From: JAMXLO01 sp963776505 | GTDB lineage: Bacteria > Pseudomonadota > Alphaproteobacteria > Acetobacterales > Acetobacteraceae | DNA length: 64,000 nucleotides | Assembly (NCBI GenBank): GCA_963776505.1 | Contig: CAVZNH010000018.1 | Coordinates: 1 to 64,000, forward strand | Direction: 5' to 3' | Shown: piece by piece, positions 37,479-49,022 of the stretch | How positions within the stretch are numbered: position 1 is the stretch's first letter | Layout of the letters: each line of letters begins with the position of its first letter | The notes under the pieces: generated by a model | The model's input: the letters and a program-made list of their open reading frames with translations, nothing else | What the model was told of the DNA's origin: nothing | Database searches by the model: none | Position numbers and translations under genes: made by a program

Positions 37479-37610
37479 GTCATTGCGAGGAGGCGAAGCC
37501 GACGAAGCGGGCTCGGTCAAAGTTTGCGCTCACAGCGTGACCGAGATTGTTTCGTCGCTATGCTCCTCGCAATGACATGACGATCGCCTCGTCGGTCCTC
37601 ACAATGACAA
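37479..37610. repeat. palindromic intergenic repeat, expanded copy
   Basis: TGTCATTGCGAG (37479-37490) and CTCGCAATGACA (37567-37578) form the same arms as the repeat at 12164-12245. Inside is another stem, CTCGGTCA (37513-37520) with TGACCGAG (37539-37546). A further half-copy, CCTCACAATGACA, ends at 37610. The cluster lies between convergent genes and could also end transcription. Confidence 0.8.
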
Positions 37611-37613
37611 TTG

Positions 37614-39188
37614 CTACCCCTTACTCACATTCCAGAACACCGGCGCCGGACCCTTGAGCGGATCGCTGATCCCCCGACTCCACGCCGCGCGCGGCATATA
37701 GCGCCCAAGCGGAATGAACGGCACCGATTCGAACGCCGCCAACTGAATATCCCGCTCCAGCCGCGTCTGCTCCGCCGGGTCGTCGCTGTCGAGCCACGCA
37801 TTGTAGGCCGTCTCGATGCGTGGAATGTCGGGCCAGCCGATCCACGCGTCCTTGCCATTGCCGCGCAACAGCGAGCCCAGCAGCGGATCGCGATATTCCG
37901 GCACCGGTGTGACGCTGACGAACAACGACCAGCCACCCTTGTCCAACGGCTGCCGGCTTGAGCGGCGTTGCAGCACCGTGCCCCAGTCCATCGCCTGGTC
38001 GTCGATCGTCATGCCGACGCGCGACAGCTCGTCTGCCACCACCAGCGATGCCGAGTTGTAGAACGGCTGATCCGTGGTGTGCAGCAGCACCAGCCGTTCG
38101 CCATGATACCCCGCATCCTCCAGCATCGCCTTCACCTCGGCTGTGCTGCGGCGCTTGGTCAGCGCCTCGATCCCCGCCATGTCCACTTCGGGTTTGCCGG
38201 TCGCCAGAAACCCCATCGGCACGATGGTGCCCTCTGGATCGCCGCCCATGATCGCGTCCATCACCGCACGCTGGTCGATCGCCGCCATGATCGCGCGCCG
38301 CAGCTTCACATTGTTGGTCGGCGCAGTGACATGGTTGGGACGCAACTGGCTGATGAAGCCCCACTTGTCCAGCCGTCCGGTCACGACGTTCGGCGCCCGC
38401 TGCAGCATCGGCAACAGGTCGGGCATCGGCATCTCGAGCCAGTCGACCTCGCCGGTCACCAGCGCATTCGCTGCGGTGGCGGGATCAGGGATCATCTTCC
38501 ACTCCACCCGATCCACCAGCACACGATGCCCGCCCGATGTGAAGCTCGCCGGCTCGTCGCGCGGCACATAGCGCTCGAACGGCACCAGCGCGGCGTGGCT
38601 GCCGATCACGTATTCGTCCTTGAGGAAGCGGAACGGGCCGGACCCGACGATCTCGGTCATCTGCTTGTACGGATCGGTGCCGTTGGCGATGCGCTCCGGC
38701 ACCATCACCGCCGCCGTCTGGAACTTCGACAGCAGCTTCGGCAGCGCAGGAAACCGCTTGTTCAGCCGCAGCACGATGGTGCGATCGTCCGGCGCCTCCA
38801 GCGCGTCGAGCCGTGCCTGGAGCGTGGCGCCGCCGGGATCGCGCTGCATCCAGCGCCGCAGTGACGCGGTGCAGTCGCGCGCCAGCACCTTGGTTCCATC
38901 ATGGAACCACAGGTTCTCGCGCAGCGTCATGACCCAGCGCTTGCCGTCATCCTCGATGACGTAGCCCGCCAGCATCTGCGGCTTCGGGTTCATGTCGGCG
39001 TCGCGGCCGAACAGCACGTCGTAGATCATGAAGCCGACGTTCCGCGTGGTCATCGCGCTGGTCCACACCGGATCGAGGCTCGCCAGCGGCGACTGCGGAA
39101 TGAAGATCAGCGTTTTGGTCTCGCCGCCGATCGCCGGCCGCGCCAGCGTTGCAGCCGCGGCACCCAGCAGGAAATTGCGTCGTTGCAT
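37614..39188 (-). CDS. ABC-type peptide/nickel family solute-binding protein (family 5), copy 1
   Basis: The 524-residue protein has a short Tat-like N-terminal leader (MQRRNFLLGAAAATLARPAI) and the family-5 pattern (LDPVWTSAMTTRNVGFMIYD, LRENLWFHDGTKVLARDC, GSGPFRFLKDEYV). It should bind a peptide or similar ligand in the periplasm and deliver it to an ABC permease, but no permease or ATPase gene lies nearby. The next gene upstream is a close paralogue with the same layout, the product of a tandem duplication. Confidence 0.85.
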   Translation of the reverse strand: MQRRNFLLGAAAATLARPAIGGETKTLIFIPQSPLASLDPVWTSAMTTRNVGFMIYDVLFGRDADMNPKPQMLAGYVIEDDGKRWVMTLRENLWFHDGTKVLARDCTASLRRWMQRDPGGATLQARLDALEAPDDRTIVLRLNKRFPALPKLLSKFQTAAVMVPERIANGTDPYKQMTEIVGSGPFRFLKDEYVIGSHAALVPFERYVPRDEPASFTSGGHRVLVDRVEWKMIPDPATAANALVTGEVDWLEMPMPDLLPMLQRAPNVVTGRLDKWGFISQLRPNHVTAPTNNVKLRRAIMAAIDQRAVMDAIMGGDPEGTIVPMGFLATGKPEVDMAGIEALTKRRSTAEVKAMLEDAGYHGERLVLLHTTDQPFYNSASLVVADELSRVGMTIDDQAMDWGTVLQRRSSRQPLDKGGWSLFVSVTPVPEYRDPLLGSLLRGNGKDAWIGWPDIPRIETAYNAWLDSDDPAEQTRLERDIQLAAFESVPFIPLGRYMPRAAWSRGISDPLKGPAPVFWNVSKG

Positions 39189-39191
39189 GGT

Positions 39192-40765
39192 TCAGTCCTT
39201 GCTCACGTTCCAGAACACCACGGATGGTCCCTTCAGAATGCCGTGCACGTTGTCGCGCCAGGCGGCACTCTGCCGATAGCCGCCGAGCGGAATGAACGGC
39301 AGCGTTTCGAATGCCTGCAACTGGTAGGCGCGTTCCAGCCGGGTCTGTTCCGCGGGATCGGTGGTGCCAAGCCAGTCGGTGTAGATCTGCTCGATCTTCG
39401 GATCGGTGGGCCAGCCGAACCACGCCTCCTTGCCGTTGCCACGGATGAAGTTGGCGAGCAGCGGATCGCGATGATCGGGTGCTGCGATGACCGAGGGAAA
39501 CAGCGACCAGCCGCCCTTGTCGATCTGCTCGCGGCTGGTTCGGCGCGTCTGCACCGTGGCCCAGTCCATCGCCTGATCGTCGATATTCATGCCGGCGGCG
39601 GACAGCGAATGCGCGATCACCGTTGCGGTCGGGTTGAAGAACCAGTGATCGGTCGCGTGCAGCAGGACGATGCGCTCGCCGTTGTAGCCGGCGCGGTCGA
39701 GCATCGCCTTCACCTGGTCGGGCGTATGCTTCGTGCGGACCAGCTCCATGCCGGCCTCGTCGACCTCCTGCTTGCCGGTCCGCAGGAAGCCCACGCCGGT
39801 GAACATGTTCTCCGGATCGCCGCCCATCGACGCGGCCATCACCTCCTGCTGGTCGATCGCGGCCAGCATCGCACGACGCACACCAGGATTGCTGGTCGGA
39901 GCGGCGATGTGGTTGGGACGCATGAAACAGATCTGGCCGAACGTATCCAGCACGCCGACTTTGACACCCGACGCCTTCCGCAACGTCGGCAGCAGATCAG
40001 GCAGCGGAATCTCGACCCAGTCCACCTCGCCTGTCATCAACGCGTTGGCGGCGGTCTGGCGCCGTCGGGGATCATCTTCCATTCGACGCGATCGACCAGC
40101 ACGCGATGCCCGCCCGCCGTGTAGCTCGCCGGCTCGTCGCGCGGGACGTAGCGGTCGAACTTCGCGAACGCCGCGTGGCTGCCCAGCACGTGCTCGTCGG
40201 CCAGCCAGCGGAACGGACCGCTGCCGATCGCCTCGGGGATCTGCTTGAACGGATCGGTCTGCGCCAGGCGCTCCGGCATCATCACCGCCGGGATGATGAA
40301 CTTCGACAGCAGCGTGCGCAGATGCGGGAAAGGCTTGTTCAGCCGCAGCACGATGGTGCGGTCATCCGGCGCCTCCATCGCATCGAGCCGCTGCGACAGC
40401 GTCACGCCGCCCTGATCGCGCACCATCCACCGTCTGAGCGAGGCGATGCAGTCGCGCGAGCGCACGGGCTCGCCGTCGTGGAACCACAGGTTCTCGCGCA
40501 GCCGCAGCGTCCAGCGGCGACCGTCGTCCTCCATCAGGTCGCCTTCGAGCATCTGCGGCCGCGGGTTCATCGCATCGTCGCGCCCGTAGAGCAGGTCAAA
40601 CACCATGAAACCCATGTTCCGGGCGATCTGCGAACTGGTCCAAACCGGATCGATGCTGTTCAGCGCGACCTGCGGCACGATGGACAGAGTCTGCGTCTTG
40701 CCGGCGATGGCGGGGCGCGCCAGAGCGGCGGCCGCCGCCCCGAGCAAGAGGCTGCGTCGGTGCAT
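39192..40765 (-). pseudogene. ABC-type family-5 solute-binding protein, copy 2, frameshifted
   Basis: From ATG 40765 (MHRRSLLLGAAAAALARPAI) the frame runs parallel to copy 1 as far as VDRVEWKMIPD. One base appears to be missing near 40060, and the continuation (QTAANALMTGEVDWVEIPLP) is in another frame, ending at 39192. The length after repair, about 524 residues, equals copy 1. A Tat-like leader is present. Ligand unknown. The two copies are about 3 bases apart, so they were one transcript. Confidence 0.8.
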
Positions 40766-40796
40766 TCCTTGTGGTTCCTCCCGAGATGGCGGGAGT

Positions 40797-41793
40797 CTAG
40801 CCCAGTGACGCAGCCTGCTCCATCTCTTCGCGCACCTCGCGCTCGATCGCGTCCAACAGACGTAACGGGAAGTGCCGCGGCACGCCCTCCGCGATGAACA
40901 CGATGCGCGTGGAGTGGTCCGCCGAAGGCCAGCGATCGAGGAATTCCGGCGGCGAGACGACGTGCTGAACGCCGTGAATCGACGGCAGGCTGGCCTGGCA
41001 TTTCCTCGATGTTCACCAACCCCTTCAGCCGCAGCAGGCGCGCACCGCAGTGTTCGGCCAGCGCTTCCAGCAGCAGGGTCAGCGCCAGCGCCGGAACCGG
41101 ACGTTCGCGCTGCAACGCGAACGTTGTGATGCCATCGGTATGCCGCGCGACGGCGAACGGATTGCGCGACGTCGGCTCGGGCAAGGTGGCGAAGCGCATC
41201 GCGACGCTGCTGCCGGTGAACAGCGTAGCGGGCGCGACATCGCGCGCGGCGAGCAGTCCGGCACCAGGATTGAGCGCGGCAAGCCGCTCGAGCAGAACAT
41301 CGGTCGGCTTGGCGACGTCGGTCTTGCTCAGCAGCAGCGTGTCGGCGAGCGCCGCCTGGCGGCGGGCTTCCGCATGGCGATCGAGCGTCGCCTCACCGTG
41401 CAACGCATCAACGAGCGTGACGATGCCGTCGATGACGTGATGCTGAGCGATGTCGGGATCGGTCATCAGTGCATGCAGGATCGGGGCAGGATCGGCCAGG
41501 CCCGACGTCTCGATCAGCACCCGGTCATACGCGATCTCGCCGGGCTCGCGTCGGCGCTGCAGATCGAGCAGCGTGGCCACGAGGTCACTGCGCACCGCGC
41601 AGCACAGGCAGCCGGTGGTCAGCGCCAGCAGGGTCTCGTCGCTGCTGGCGATCAGTTCGTGATCCAGGCCGATCTCGCCGAATTCGTTGACGATGACCGC
41701 GGTGCGCGCGAAGGCCGGGTCGCGCAGGATGCGCCCGATCAGCGTGGTCTTGCCACTGCCGAGAAAGCCAGTGACGATGGCGACCGGGATCAT
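40797..41793 (-). pseudogene. COG0523 (CobW/YeiR-type) metallochaperone GTPase, frameshifted
   Basis: From ATG 41793 the protein has the GTPase P-loop GFLGSGKTTLIG (residues 8-19), the metal-binding GCLCC (CxCC) near residue 60, ETSGLADPAP and SKTD (nucleotide specificity). After NIEEMPGQPAV one extra G near 40983 shifts the frame. One frame over, the usual C-terminal part continues (IHGVQHVVSPPEFLDRWPSA) to TAG 40797-40799. COG0523 proteins insert metals such as zinc or cobalt into client enzymes. The neighbours give no hint of the metal. Confidence 0.8.
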
Positions 41794-41807
41794 GGCGTGA
41801 GGCGACG

Positions 41808-42437
41808 ATGGACGGTTTGCATGACAAAGTCCTGCTGACGGACGCGGCGGTGCTGCGCGAACTCTACGGCGAACCGCCCGAAGGCGCGATCGCCAAGGAG
41901 ATCGACTACGTGCATCCGCATTATCGCGCGATGATCGAGGCTTCGCCATTCATGGTGATGGCGACAAGCGGCCCGGAAGGGCTCGATGTGTCGCCGCGCG
42001 GCGATCCCCCGGGGTTCGTCGTCGTCGAGGACGCGAGGACGCTGCTGATCCCTGACCGGCGCGGCAACAATCGCGCCGACAGTCTGAACAATTTGATCGA
42101 CGATCCGCGGATCGCGCTGCTGTTCCTGATCCCCGGGGTCGGCGAGACGCTGCGGGTGAACGGGCGGGCGGAGATTTGTGTCGATCCAGCCTTGCTGGAG
42201 CGGTTTCCCGCGCAGGGCAAGCTGCCGCGTTCGGTGATCGTGGTGCATGTCGAGCGGGTCTATTTCCAGTGTCCAAAGGCGCTGGTGCGATCGGACCTGT
42301 GGAACCCTGCGAAACATGTGGAGCGGCGTAGTCTGCCAAGTGCCGGCACGATCCTGGCAGACATCACGCGCGGCCGTGTCGGCGGGGCTGAGTACGACGC
42401 GGCGTATCCGGCGCGGCTGAAAGCCACAATCTACTGA
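41808..42437 (+). CDS. pyridoxamine-5'-phosphate-oxidase-like FMN-binding protein
   Basis: The 209-residue protein has the split-barrel pattern with FMVMATSGPEGLDVSPRGD near residue 47, IPDRRGNNRADSLNNLIDDP near residue 84 and LRVNGRAEIC. This matches the MSMEG_1061-type FMN-dependent group of the PPOX superfamily. The reaction is unknown. The ATG is 14 bases from the divergent COG0523 start, so a shared promoter zone is likely. Confidence 0.85.
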   Translation: MDGLHDKVLLTDAAVLRELYGEPPEGAIAKEIDYVHPHYRAMIEASPFMVMATSGPEGLDVSPRGDPPGFVVVEDARTLLIPDRRGNNRADSLNNLIDDPRIALLFLIPGVGETLRVNGRAEICVDPALLERFPAQGKLPRSVIVVHVERVYFQCPKALVRSDLWNPAKHVERRSLPSAGTILADITRGRVGGAEYDAAYPARLKATIY

Positions 42438-42456
42438 TGAGCGGACCAGGTGATTA

Positions 42457-42491
42457 CTCCCCCTCCCCTTGCGGGAGGGGGTAGGGGAGTG
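42457..42491. terminator. long GC hairpin between convergent genes
   Basis: ACTCCCC (42457-42463) pairs with GGGGAGT (42485-42491), and the CCCTCCC inside pairs with GGGAGGG around a TTGC loop. It lies between the ends of the PPOX and macro-domain genes. There is no long T-run, but the strong stem on both strands suits a bidirectional terminator. Sequences of this CCCTCCCC type are also often dispersed repeats in GC-rich genomes. Confidence 0.6.
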
Positions 42492-42496
42492 GGCCG

Positions 42497-43015
42497 TCAC
42501 GTCGGCCGCACCTCCCCAAGCGCGACCCGATACCCGTCCAGCACATCGCCGCCGAAGCAAGCCAATATGACACGTTCAATGGCTTGTTCGGTCGCTACGA
42601 ACTCCGCCACGGTCCGCACGGCTATCCGCGCCGCCTCGGGGATTGGATATCCATAAATCCCGCAACTGATCGCGGGGAACGCGATCGATCGAACCCCGTT
42701 CGCCACCGCCAGCCTCAGGCTCTCCGCGTAGCAGCTCGCCAGCAGCTCCGGTTCACCGTGCCTGCCGTCGCGGTACAGTGGCCCCACCGCGTGGATCACG
42801 AACTTCGCCGACAGCCGATAGCCTTTGGTGATCTTCGCCTGTCCCGTCGGACAGCCGCCGAGCGTGCGGCACTCGGCCAGCAGCTCCGGACCCGCCGCAC
42901 GGTGGATCGCACCATCCACACCGCCGCCGCCGAGCAATGACTGGTTGGCTGCATTCACGATCGCATCGACAGCCAGCTTGGTGATGTCGGCCTCGCGAAC
43001 CTCGATGCGCTGCAC
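42497..43015 (-). CDS. macro-domain protein (O-acetyl-ADP-ribose deacetylase type)
   Basis: The 172-residue single macro domain has VDAIVNAANQSLLGGGGVDG (residues 16-35), the loop that binds ADP-ribose in MacroD-type enzymes, then FVIHAVGPLYRDG and AFPAISCGIYGYP for the second phosphate loop. The enzyme removes ADP-ribose or O-acetyl groups. It lies downstream of corA on the same strand, 12 bases away. Confidence 0.9.
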   Translation of the reverse strand: MQRIEVREADITKLAVDAIVNAANQSLLGGGGVDGAIHRAAGPELLAECRTLGGCPTGQAKITKGYRLSAKFVIHAVGPLYRDGRHGEPELLASCYAESLRLAVANGVRSIAFPAISCGIYGYPIPEAARIAVRTVAEFVATEQAIERVILACFGGDVLDGYRVALGEVRPT

Positions 43016-43027
43016 GATGCGCCTCCG

Positions 43028-43987
43028 TCAGACCCAGTTGCGCCACTTGAAGATGGCCAGCGGGATCAGGCCCGTCACGATGATCAAGCCGAGGCCCCAG
43101 GCATAGCCCCACGTCCAGTCGTATTCCGGCATGTACTTGAAGTTCATGCCGTAAATGCCAGCCACCAGCACCGGCGGAATGCCGACGACAGAGACCACCG
43201 TCAGCACCTTCATCACATTGTTCTGCGCGATGTTGATGAAGCCGAGCGTCGCGTCCAGCAGGAACTGCAGCTTGTCGTTGAGATGCGTGTCGAAATCATT
43301 CAGCGACGCGATGTCGCGCCGAAGCGTGTGCAACCGCGGCTTCAGCTCCTTTGGTAACCATGCGTTAGCTGCGGTCTCCACGTAGGGCACGATGCGCCCG
43401 GCGCCCACCTGGCTCTCGCGAATATGCGAGATGAGGTCGCCAACGCGGCCCAGCGTGATGAGTGCTGCCCGCAACATAGCATCCTCGCGCTTACGACCGC
43501 TGGCCGCCGCCAAGTCGTCGCAGAAGATGCGGTGGGAGAGCGATTCCAGCTCCGCCTTTACCTGTTCGAGCGCATCGGCCTGGCGATCCACAATGACCTC
43601 CAGCAGCGCGACCAGCACATGCGCGCTGCTGTGCGCTGTCGAATCAGGCTGCGCCATGAAGTGATCGAACAGCCTGCTCGGCGCGAAGCGCACGGTGATC
43701 AGGCGCTCGGGCGCGAGGACAAATCCGACCGAGACCGAACGCGGCTCGGTATCGGGTCGGCTGACCATCGGCATACTGAGATAGAGTGCGCCGTCGCGCG
43801 TCGCGAGTCGGCTGGAACTTTCGATCTCGTTGATGTCGGCCTCGTTGGGGATCGTGAGGCCGGTCGCGCGCGAGACACGCTCGGTCTCGTCCAGCGTCGG
43901 TTCAAGCAGATCGATCCATTGCGCACTGGCGAGCGGCTCCGAACTGCGCCGGAGCGCTCCGCCCTGGCAGGTGAATGCAGTCAGCAC
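43028..43987 (-). CDS. corA: CorA-family magnesium transporter
   Basis: The protein is about 319 residues from GTG 43987 (LTAFTCQGG); longer starts up to 44035 are possible but overlap ilvC. It has a soluble N-terminal region with a long helix, then two C-terminal transmembrane helices with the diagnostic GMN motif in YGMNFKYMPEYDW and a basic C-terminus (KWRNWV). It should import Mg2+ or a related divalent cation. The first helix (VVSVVGIPPVLVAGI) fits the pore helix. It closely follows ilvC. Confidence 0.85.
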   Translation of the reverse strand: MLTAFTCQGGALRRSSEPLASAQWIDLLEPTLDETERVSRATGLTIPNEADINEIESSSRLATRDGALYLSMPMVSRPDTEPRSVSVGFVLAPERLITVRFAPSRLFDHFMAQPDSTAHSSAHVLVALLEVIVDRQADALEQVKAELESLSHRIFCDDLAAASGRKREDAMLRAALITLGRVGDLISHIRESQVGAGRIVPYVETAANAWLPKELKPRLHTLRRDIASLNDFDTHLNDKLQFLLDATLGFINIAQNNVMKVLTVVSVVGIPPVLVAGIYGMNFKYMPEYDWTWGYAWGLGLIIVTGLIPLAIFKWRNWV

Positions 43988-43992
43988 ACCCG

Positions 43993-45012
43993 TCAGTTGC
44001 GCGACCGGTCCACCAGCGCGTTCTTGGCGATCCACGGCATCATGGCGCGCAGCTTCTCGCCCACCTGTTCGATCGGGTGCTCGGAGAGACGGCGGCGCAT
44101 CGCCTTGAAGCTTGTCTGGTTCACCTTGTTCTCGAGCATCCAGTCGCGCGCGAACTTGCCTGACTGGATGTCGTCCAGAACACGCTTCATCTCTGCCTTG
44201 GTCGCATCGTTGACGATGCGCGGTCCGGACACGTACTCGCCGTACTCGGCCGTGTTGCTGACCGAATAGTTCATGTTGGCGATGCCGCCCTCATAAACCA
44301 GATCGACGATCAGCTTCACCTCGTGGACGCACTCGAAATACGCCATCTCGGGCGCGTAGCCGGCTTCGACCAGCGTCTCGTAGCCTGCCTTCATCAGCTC
44401 GACGAGGCCGCCGCAGAGCACGGTCTGCTCGCCGAACAGGTCGGTCTCGCATTCCTCCTTGAACGTCGTCTCGATGATGCCGGCGCGCCCGCCGCCGATG
44501 GCGCTTGCGTAGGACAGTGCCACCTCCATCGCGTTGCCCGACGGGTTCTGCGCCACCGCGACGAGACAAGGCACGCCACCACCGCGCTGATACTCGCTGC
44601 GCACCGTGTGGCCAGGACCTTTCGGCGCGATCATGAACACATCGATGTCGGGGCGGGGATCGAGCAGATTGAAATGCACGTTCAGCCCGTGCGCGAATGC
44701 CAGTGCGGCGCCGCTCTTCATGTTCGGGCCGAGTTTTTCCCGGTACAGATCGCCCTGGCCCTCGTCTGGTGTCAGCACCATCACCACGTCGGCCGATTTC
44801 GCACAGTCGGCCGGGTCCATTACCTTCAGGCCAGCTGCCTCGGCCTTGGCGACGCCGCCCGACTTCGGTCGCAGACCGACGACCACATCCTTCACGCCGC
44901 TTTCCTTCAGATTGTTGGCGTGGGCGTGGCCCTGGCTGCCATAGCCGATGATGGCGACGCGCTTGCCCTTGATCAGGTTCACATCGGCGTCGCGGTCGTA
45001 GTAAACGCGCAT
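43993..45012 (-). CDS. ilvC: ketol-acid reductoisomerase
   Basis: The 339-residue class I enzyme has the NADPH loop VAIIGYGSQGHAHA near residue 18, ALAFAHGLNVHF near residue 97, and the metal-binding knotted domain with FKEECETDLFGEQTVLCGG. It converts acetolactate to 2,3-dihydroxyisovalerate in valine, leucine and isoleucine synthesis. It lies 28 bases downstream of ilvN on the same strand. The length equals the usual class I form. Confidence 0.97.
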   Translation of the reverse strand: MRVYYDRDADVNLIKGKRVAIIGYGSQGHAHANNLKESGVKDVVVGLRPKSGGVAKAEAAGLKVMDPADCAKSADVVMVLTPDEGQGDLYREKLGPNMKSGAALAFAHGLNVHFNLLDPRPDIDVFMIAPKGPGHTVRSEYQRGGGVPCLVAVAQNPSGNAMEVALSYASAIGGGRAGIIETTFKEECETDLFGEQTVLCGGLVELMKAGYETLVEAGYAPEMAYFECVHEVKLIVDLVYEGGIANMNYSVSNTAEYGEYVSGPRIVNDATKAEMKRVLDDIQSGKFARDWMLENKVNQTSFKAMRRRLSEHPIEQVGEKLRAMMPWIAKNALVDRSRN

Positions 45013-45040
45013 CTCAGTCGCTCCTGCTATCGGAATTACC

Positions 45041-45550
45041 CTAGATCGTCCGCACGCCGCGCGCTATCGCGGCCACGCCGGTGCGCGACACCTCGGCCAG
45101 CCCGAGATGCCGCATCAGATCGATGAAGGCGTCGAGCTTGTCGGTGCCGCCGGTAAGTTCGAACACGAAGCTCTCGTGCGTCGCGTCGATCACGCGGGCG
45201 CGGAACGCATCGGCGATGCGCAGTGCCTCGACGCGCTTTTCCCCCGTGCCGACGACCTTGATCAGCGCCATCTCGCGCGCGATGTGCGGACCTTCGCGCG
45301 TGAGATCGGCGACGCGATGCACCGGCACAAGTCGGTCGAGCTGCGCCTTGATCTGCTCGATTACCATCTCCGTGCCGGAGGTCACGATGTTGATGCGCGA
45401 ACGCTCCCCACCGCTTTCCACCGCCGCCACGGTGAGGCTGTCGATGTTGTAGCCGCGGCCGGAGAACAGGCCGACGACGCGGGCGAGAATACCCGGCTCG
45501 TTTTCCACCAGGACCGAGATCGTCGCACTGCGGAGTGTGGTGTCGGGCAT
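45041..45550 (-). CDS. ilvN: acetolactate synthase small (regulatory) subunit
   Basis: The 169-residue protein has the ACT domain start ISVLVENEPGILARVVGLFS and NIDSLTVAAVESGGERS, and a C-terminal domain with FELTGGTDKLDAFIDLMRHL. It binds valine and controls the large subunit. It is also called IlvH in other genera. The gene lies between ilvB and ilvC. Confidence 0.95.
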   Translation of the reverse strand: MPDTTLRSATISVLVENEPGILARVVGLFSGRGYNIDSLTVAAVESGGERSRINIVTSGTEMVIEQIKAQLDRLVPVHRVADLTREGPHIAREMALIKVVGTGEKRVEALRIADAFRARVIDATHESFVFELTGGTDKLDAFIDLMRHLGLAEVSRTGVAAIARGVRTI

Positions 45551-45625
45551 GTTGGCAACTTTGATGACGGCAACAGGGACCGGGCGGCAAAGGGCGCCGC
45601 CGATGCACGCGGGCGGCGCAGCGGC

Positions 45626-47404
<1,779 letters not shown>

Positions 47405-47459
47405 GGTCGTGCTCCGGGTGATAGCGGGGGCGCACCGATAGGCTGGATGGTGCGGTGCG

Positions 47460-48488
47460 TCAACCCATGCGCTCAATAAATGCTAAGATATCCTGGTTAT
47501 TTCTTTCCGAAAATTGCTCACTGATCGCAAATCTCGCATGGATCGTGTGCGAACGCGGCGGCTCGGCAAGTTGATGGTGCCGGAACCATGTCGCCTGCCG
47601 TTTGGTGTACTGGCCGGTCACCAGTTCGATCCGCCGCGCAGCCTCGGCGAGCGTGAAGTTGCCGCGCAGATAACAGCTCAGCTCCGGCACGCCATGCGCC
47701 CGCATCGCCGGCAGGGCCGGATCCAACCCAAGGGCGAGCAGTGCCTGCACCTCTTCTATGGCGCCTTCGGCCAGCATACCCGCGAGCCGGGCCGCGATCG
47801 CCGCGCGCAATTCGTCGCGCGGCGGATCGATCAGAATGGCGGCGAAGCGCCAAGGCGCCGGCTCACCAGCCAACGCCTGCCATGACGTGAGGCTTCGCCC
47901 GGTGCCTCGCCAAATCTCCCAGGCGCGGGCGATACGCTGGCTGTCGGTGGGACGCAGGCGGGCGGCGGTTTCGGGGTCCCCCTGTGCGAGGCGGGCGTGC
48001 AGGGCCGTGGGTCCGATGTCCCTGAGCAGGCGCCTCGCTTCCTCGCGCGCGGCTGAACCGGGGTCGGGAATGGCAGCGAGACCCTGGGTCAGTGCAGCGA
48101 GGTAGAGGCCAGTGCCACCAGTCAGGATCGGCAGTCGCCCCGCGTCCCGCGCCCGATCCATCTCCGCCAGCGCAGCTCCACGCCACCACGCGACGCTGCC
48201 GGGTTCGGCTGCGGGCAGGGTACCGTAGAGCGCATGGGGGACGCGGCGTTCTTCCTCGATCGAGGGTCGTGCCGTGAGCACGCGCAGCTCGCGGTAGACC
48301 TGCATGGCGTCGGCATTGATGATCGTGCCGCGACATATCTCGGCCAGCTCCATCGCCAGCGCTGACTTGCCACTTGCGGTGGGACCGGCAACGATCAGCG
48401 CAGGTGGAGATGCGATCCCACTCCCGCGTTCTGTCGCGATGATTTGAGCATCGCTCGGAAGCAATCGGAGCTGTCGTTCGATCGTCAT
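47460..48488 (-). CDS. miaA: tRNA dimethylallyltransferase
   Basis: The 342-residue protein starts at ATG 48488. It has the P-loop IVAGPTASGKSALAMELAE near residue 32, INADAMQVYRELRVLTARPS, ILTGGTGLYLAALTQGL and the C-terminal TGQYTKRQATWFRHH. It adds the isopentenyl group to A37 of tRNAs reading UNN codons. The gene lies directly upstream of the ilv operon. The C-terminal end (AFIERMG) is A/T-rich for this genome. Confidence 0.95.
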   Translation of the reverse strand: MTIERQLRLLPSDAQIIATERGSGIASPPALIVAGPTASGKSALAMELAEICRGTIINADAMQVYRELRVLTARPSIEEERRVPHALYGTLPAAEPGSVAWWRGAALAEMDRARDAGRLPILTGGTGLYLAALTQGLAAIPDPGSAAREEARRLLRDIGPTALHARLAQGDPETAARLRPTDSQRIARAWEIWRGTGRSLTSWQALAGEPAPWRFAAILIDPPRDELRAAIAARLAGMLAEGAIEEVQALLALGLDPALPAMRAHGVPELSCYLRGNFTLAEAARRIELVTGQYTKRQATWFRHHQLAEPPRSHTIHARFAISEQFSERNNQDILAFIERMG

Positions 48489-48629
48489 GGCCCCAGCCTG
48501 GTCCTGCCGCGGCGAGGAAGCGGGACAACTCGCCAATTCAAAGCATTGTTGCACACTGTTAAACGAAAACAGCTCGTTCACGCCTGGATTCGAATCCTGT
48601 AGCATGGCGAGTCGGAATTGGAGCTGTCG

Positions 48630-48959
48630 ATGGCACTCGGACGTGAGATGAAGCGCAGGCTGAAGGCAGCGGTCGCACCGGTGATCTTCCTGTCTCTGGT
48701 CGGCTACTTCGGCTGGAATGCGGTGCAGGGCAATCACGGCCTGGTAGCCTACGCGCAGCGACAAGAATTGCTCGCCAAGGCGCAGGCGGACCAGGACAAG
48801 GCGCGCGCCGAACGCGACGCCTGGGAGCGTCGCGTCGCCGGTCTTCGCTCACGCCACATCGACGCCGATGCGCTCGATGAACGGGCACGCGCGATGCTGA
48901 ACCTGGCGGATCCATCGGACATCATCGTGCCGTATGGGCCGTCGGACCGGCTGTTCTGA
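48630..48959 (+). CDS. ftsB: FtsB/DivIC-like septum formation initiator
   Basis: The product is 109 residues from ATG 48630. It has a basic N-terminus, one transmembrane helix (VAPVIFLSLVGYFGWNAV), a coiled coil (LLAKAQADQDKARAERDAWE) and a short tail with IDADALDERARAMLNLADP, typical of FtsB-type division proteins. It is anchored in the inner membrane and bridges FtsL and FtsQ. The location is upstream of the protease-like gene; the usual neighbour in many relatives (pdhA or eno) is not within the window. Confidence 0.8.
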   Translation: MALGREMKRRLKAAVAPVIFLSLVGYFGWNAVQGNHGLVAYAQRQELLAKAQADQDKARAERDAWERRVAGLRSRHIDADALDERARAMLNLADPSDIIVPYGPSDRLF

Positions 48960-49022
48960 GCACCGCGTGAAACACGCTTTTGAACTCTGGCCACGGGCGA
49001 CCAAAGCGCCGATATTGCCGCT

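Noticed and set aside
47405..47460. Attenuator leader for the ilv genes
   Set aside because: The gap is only 55 bases and shows no run of Ile, Leu or Val codons or terminator stem.
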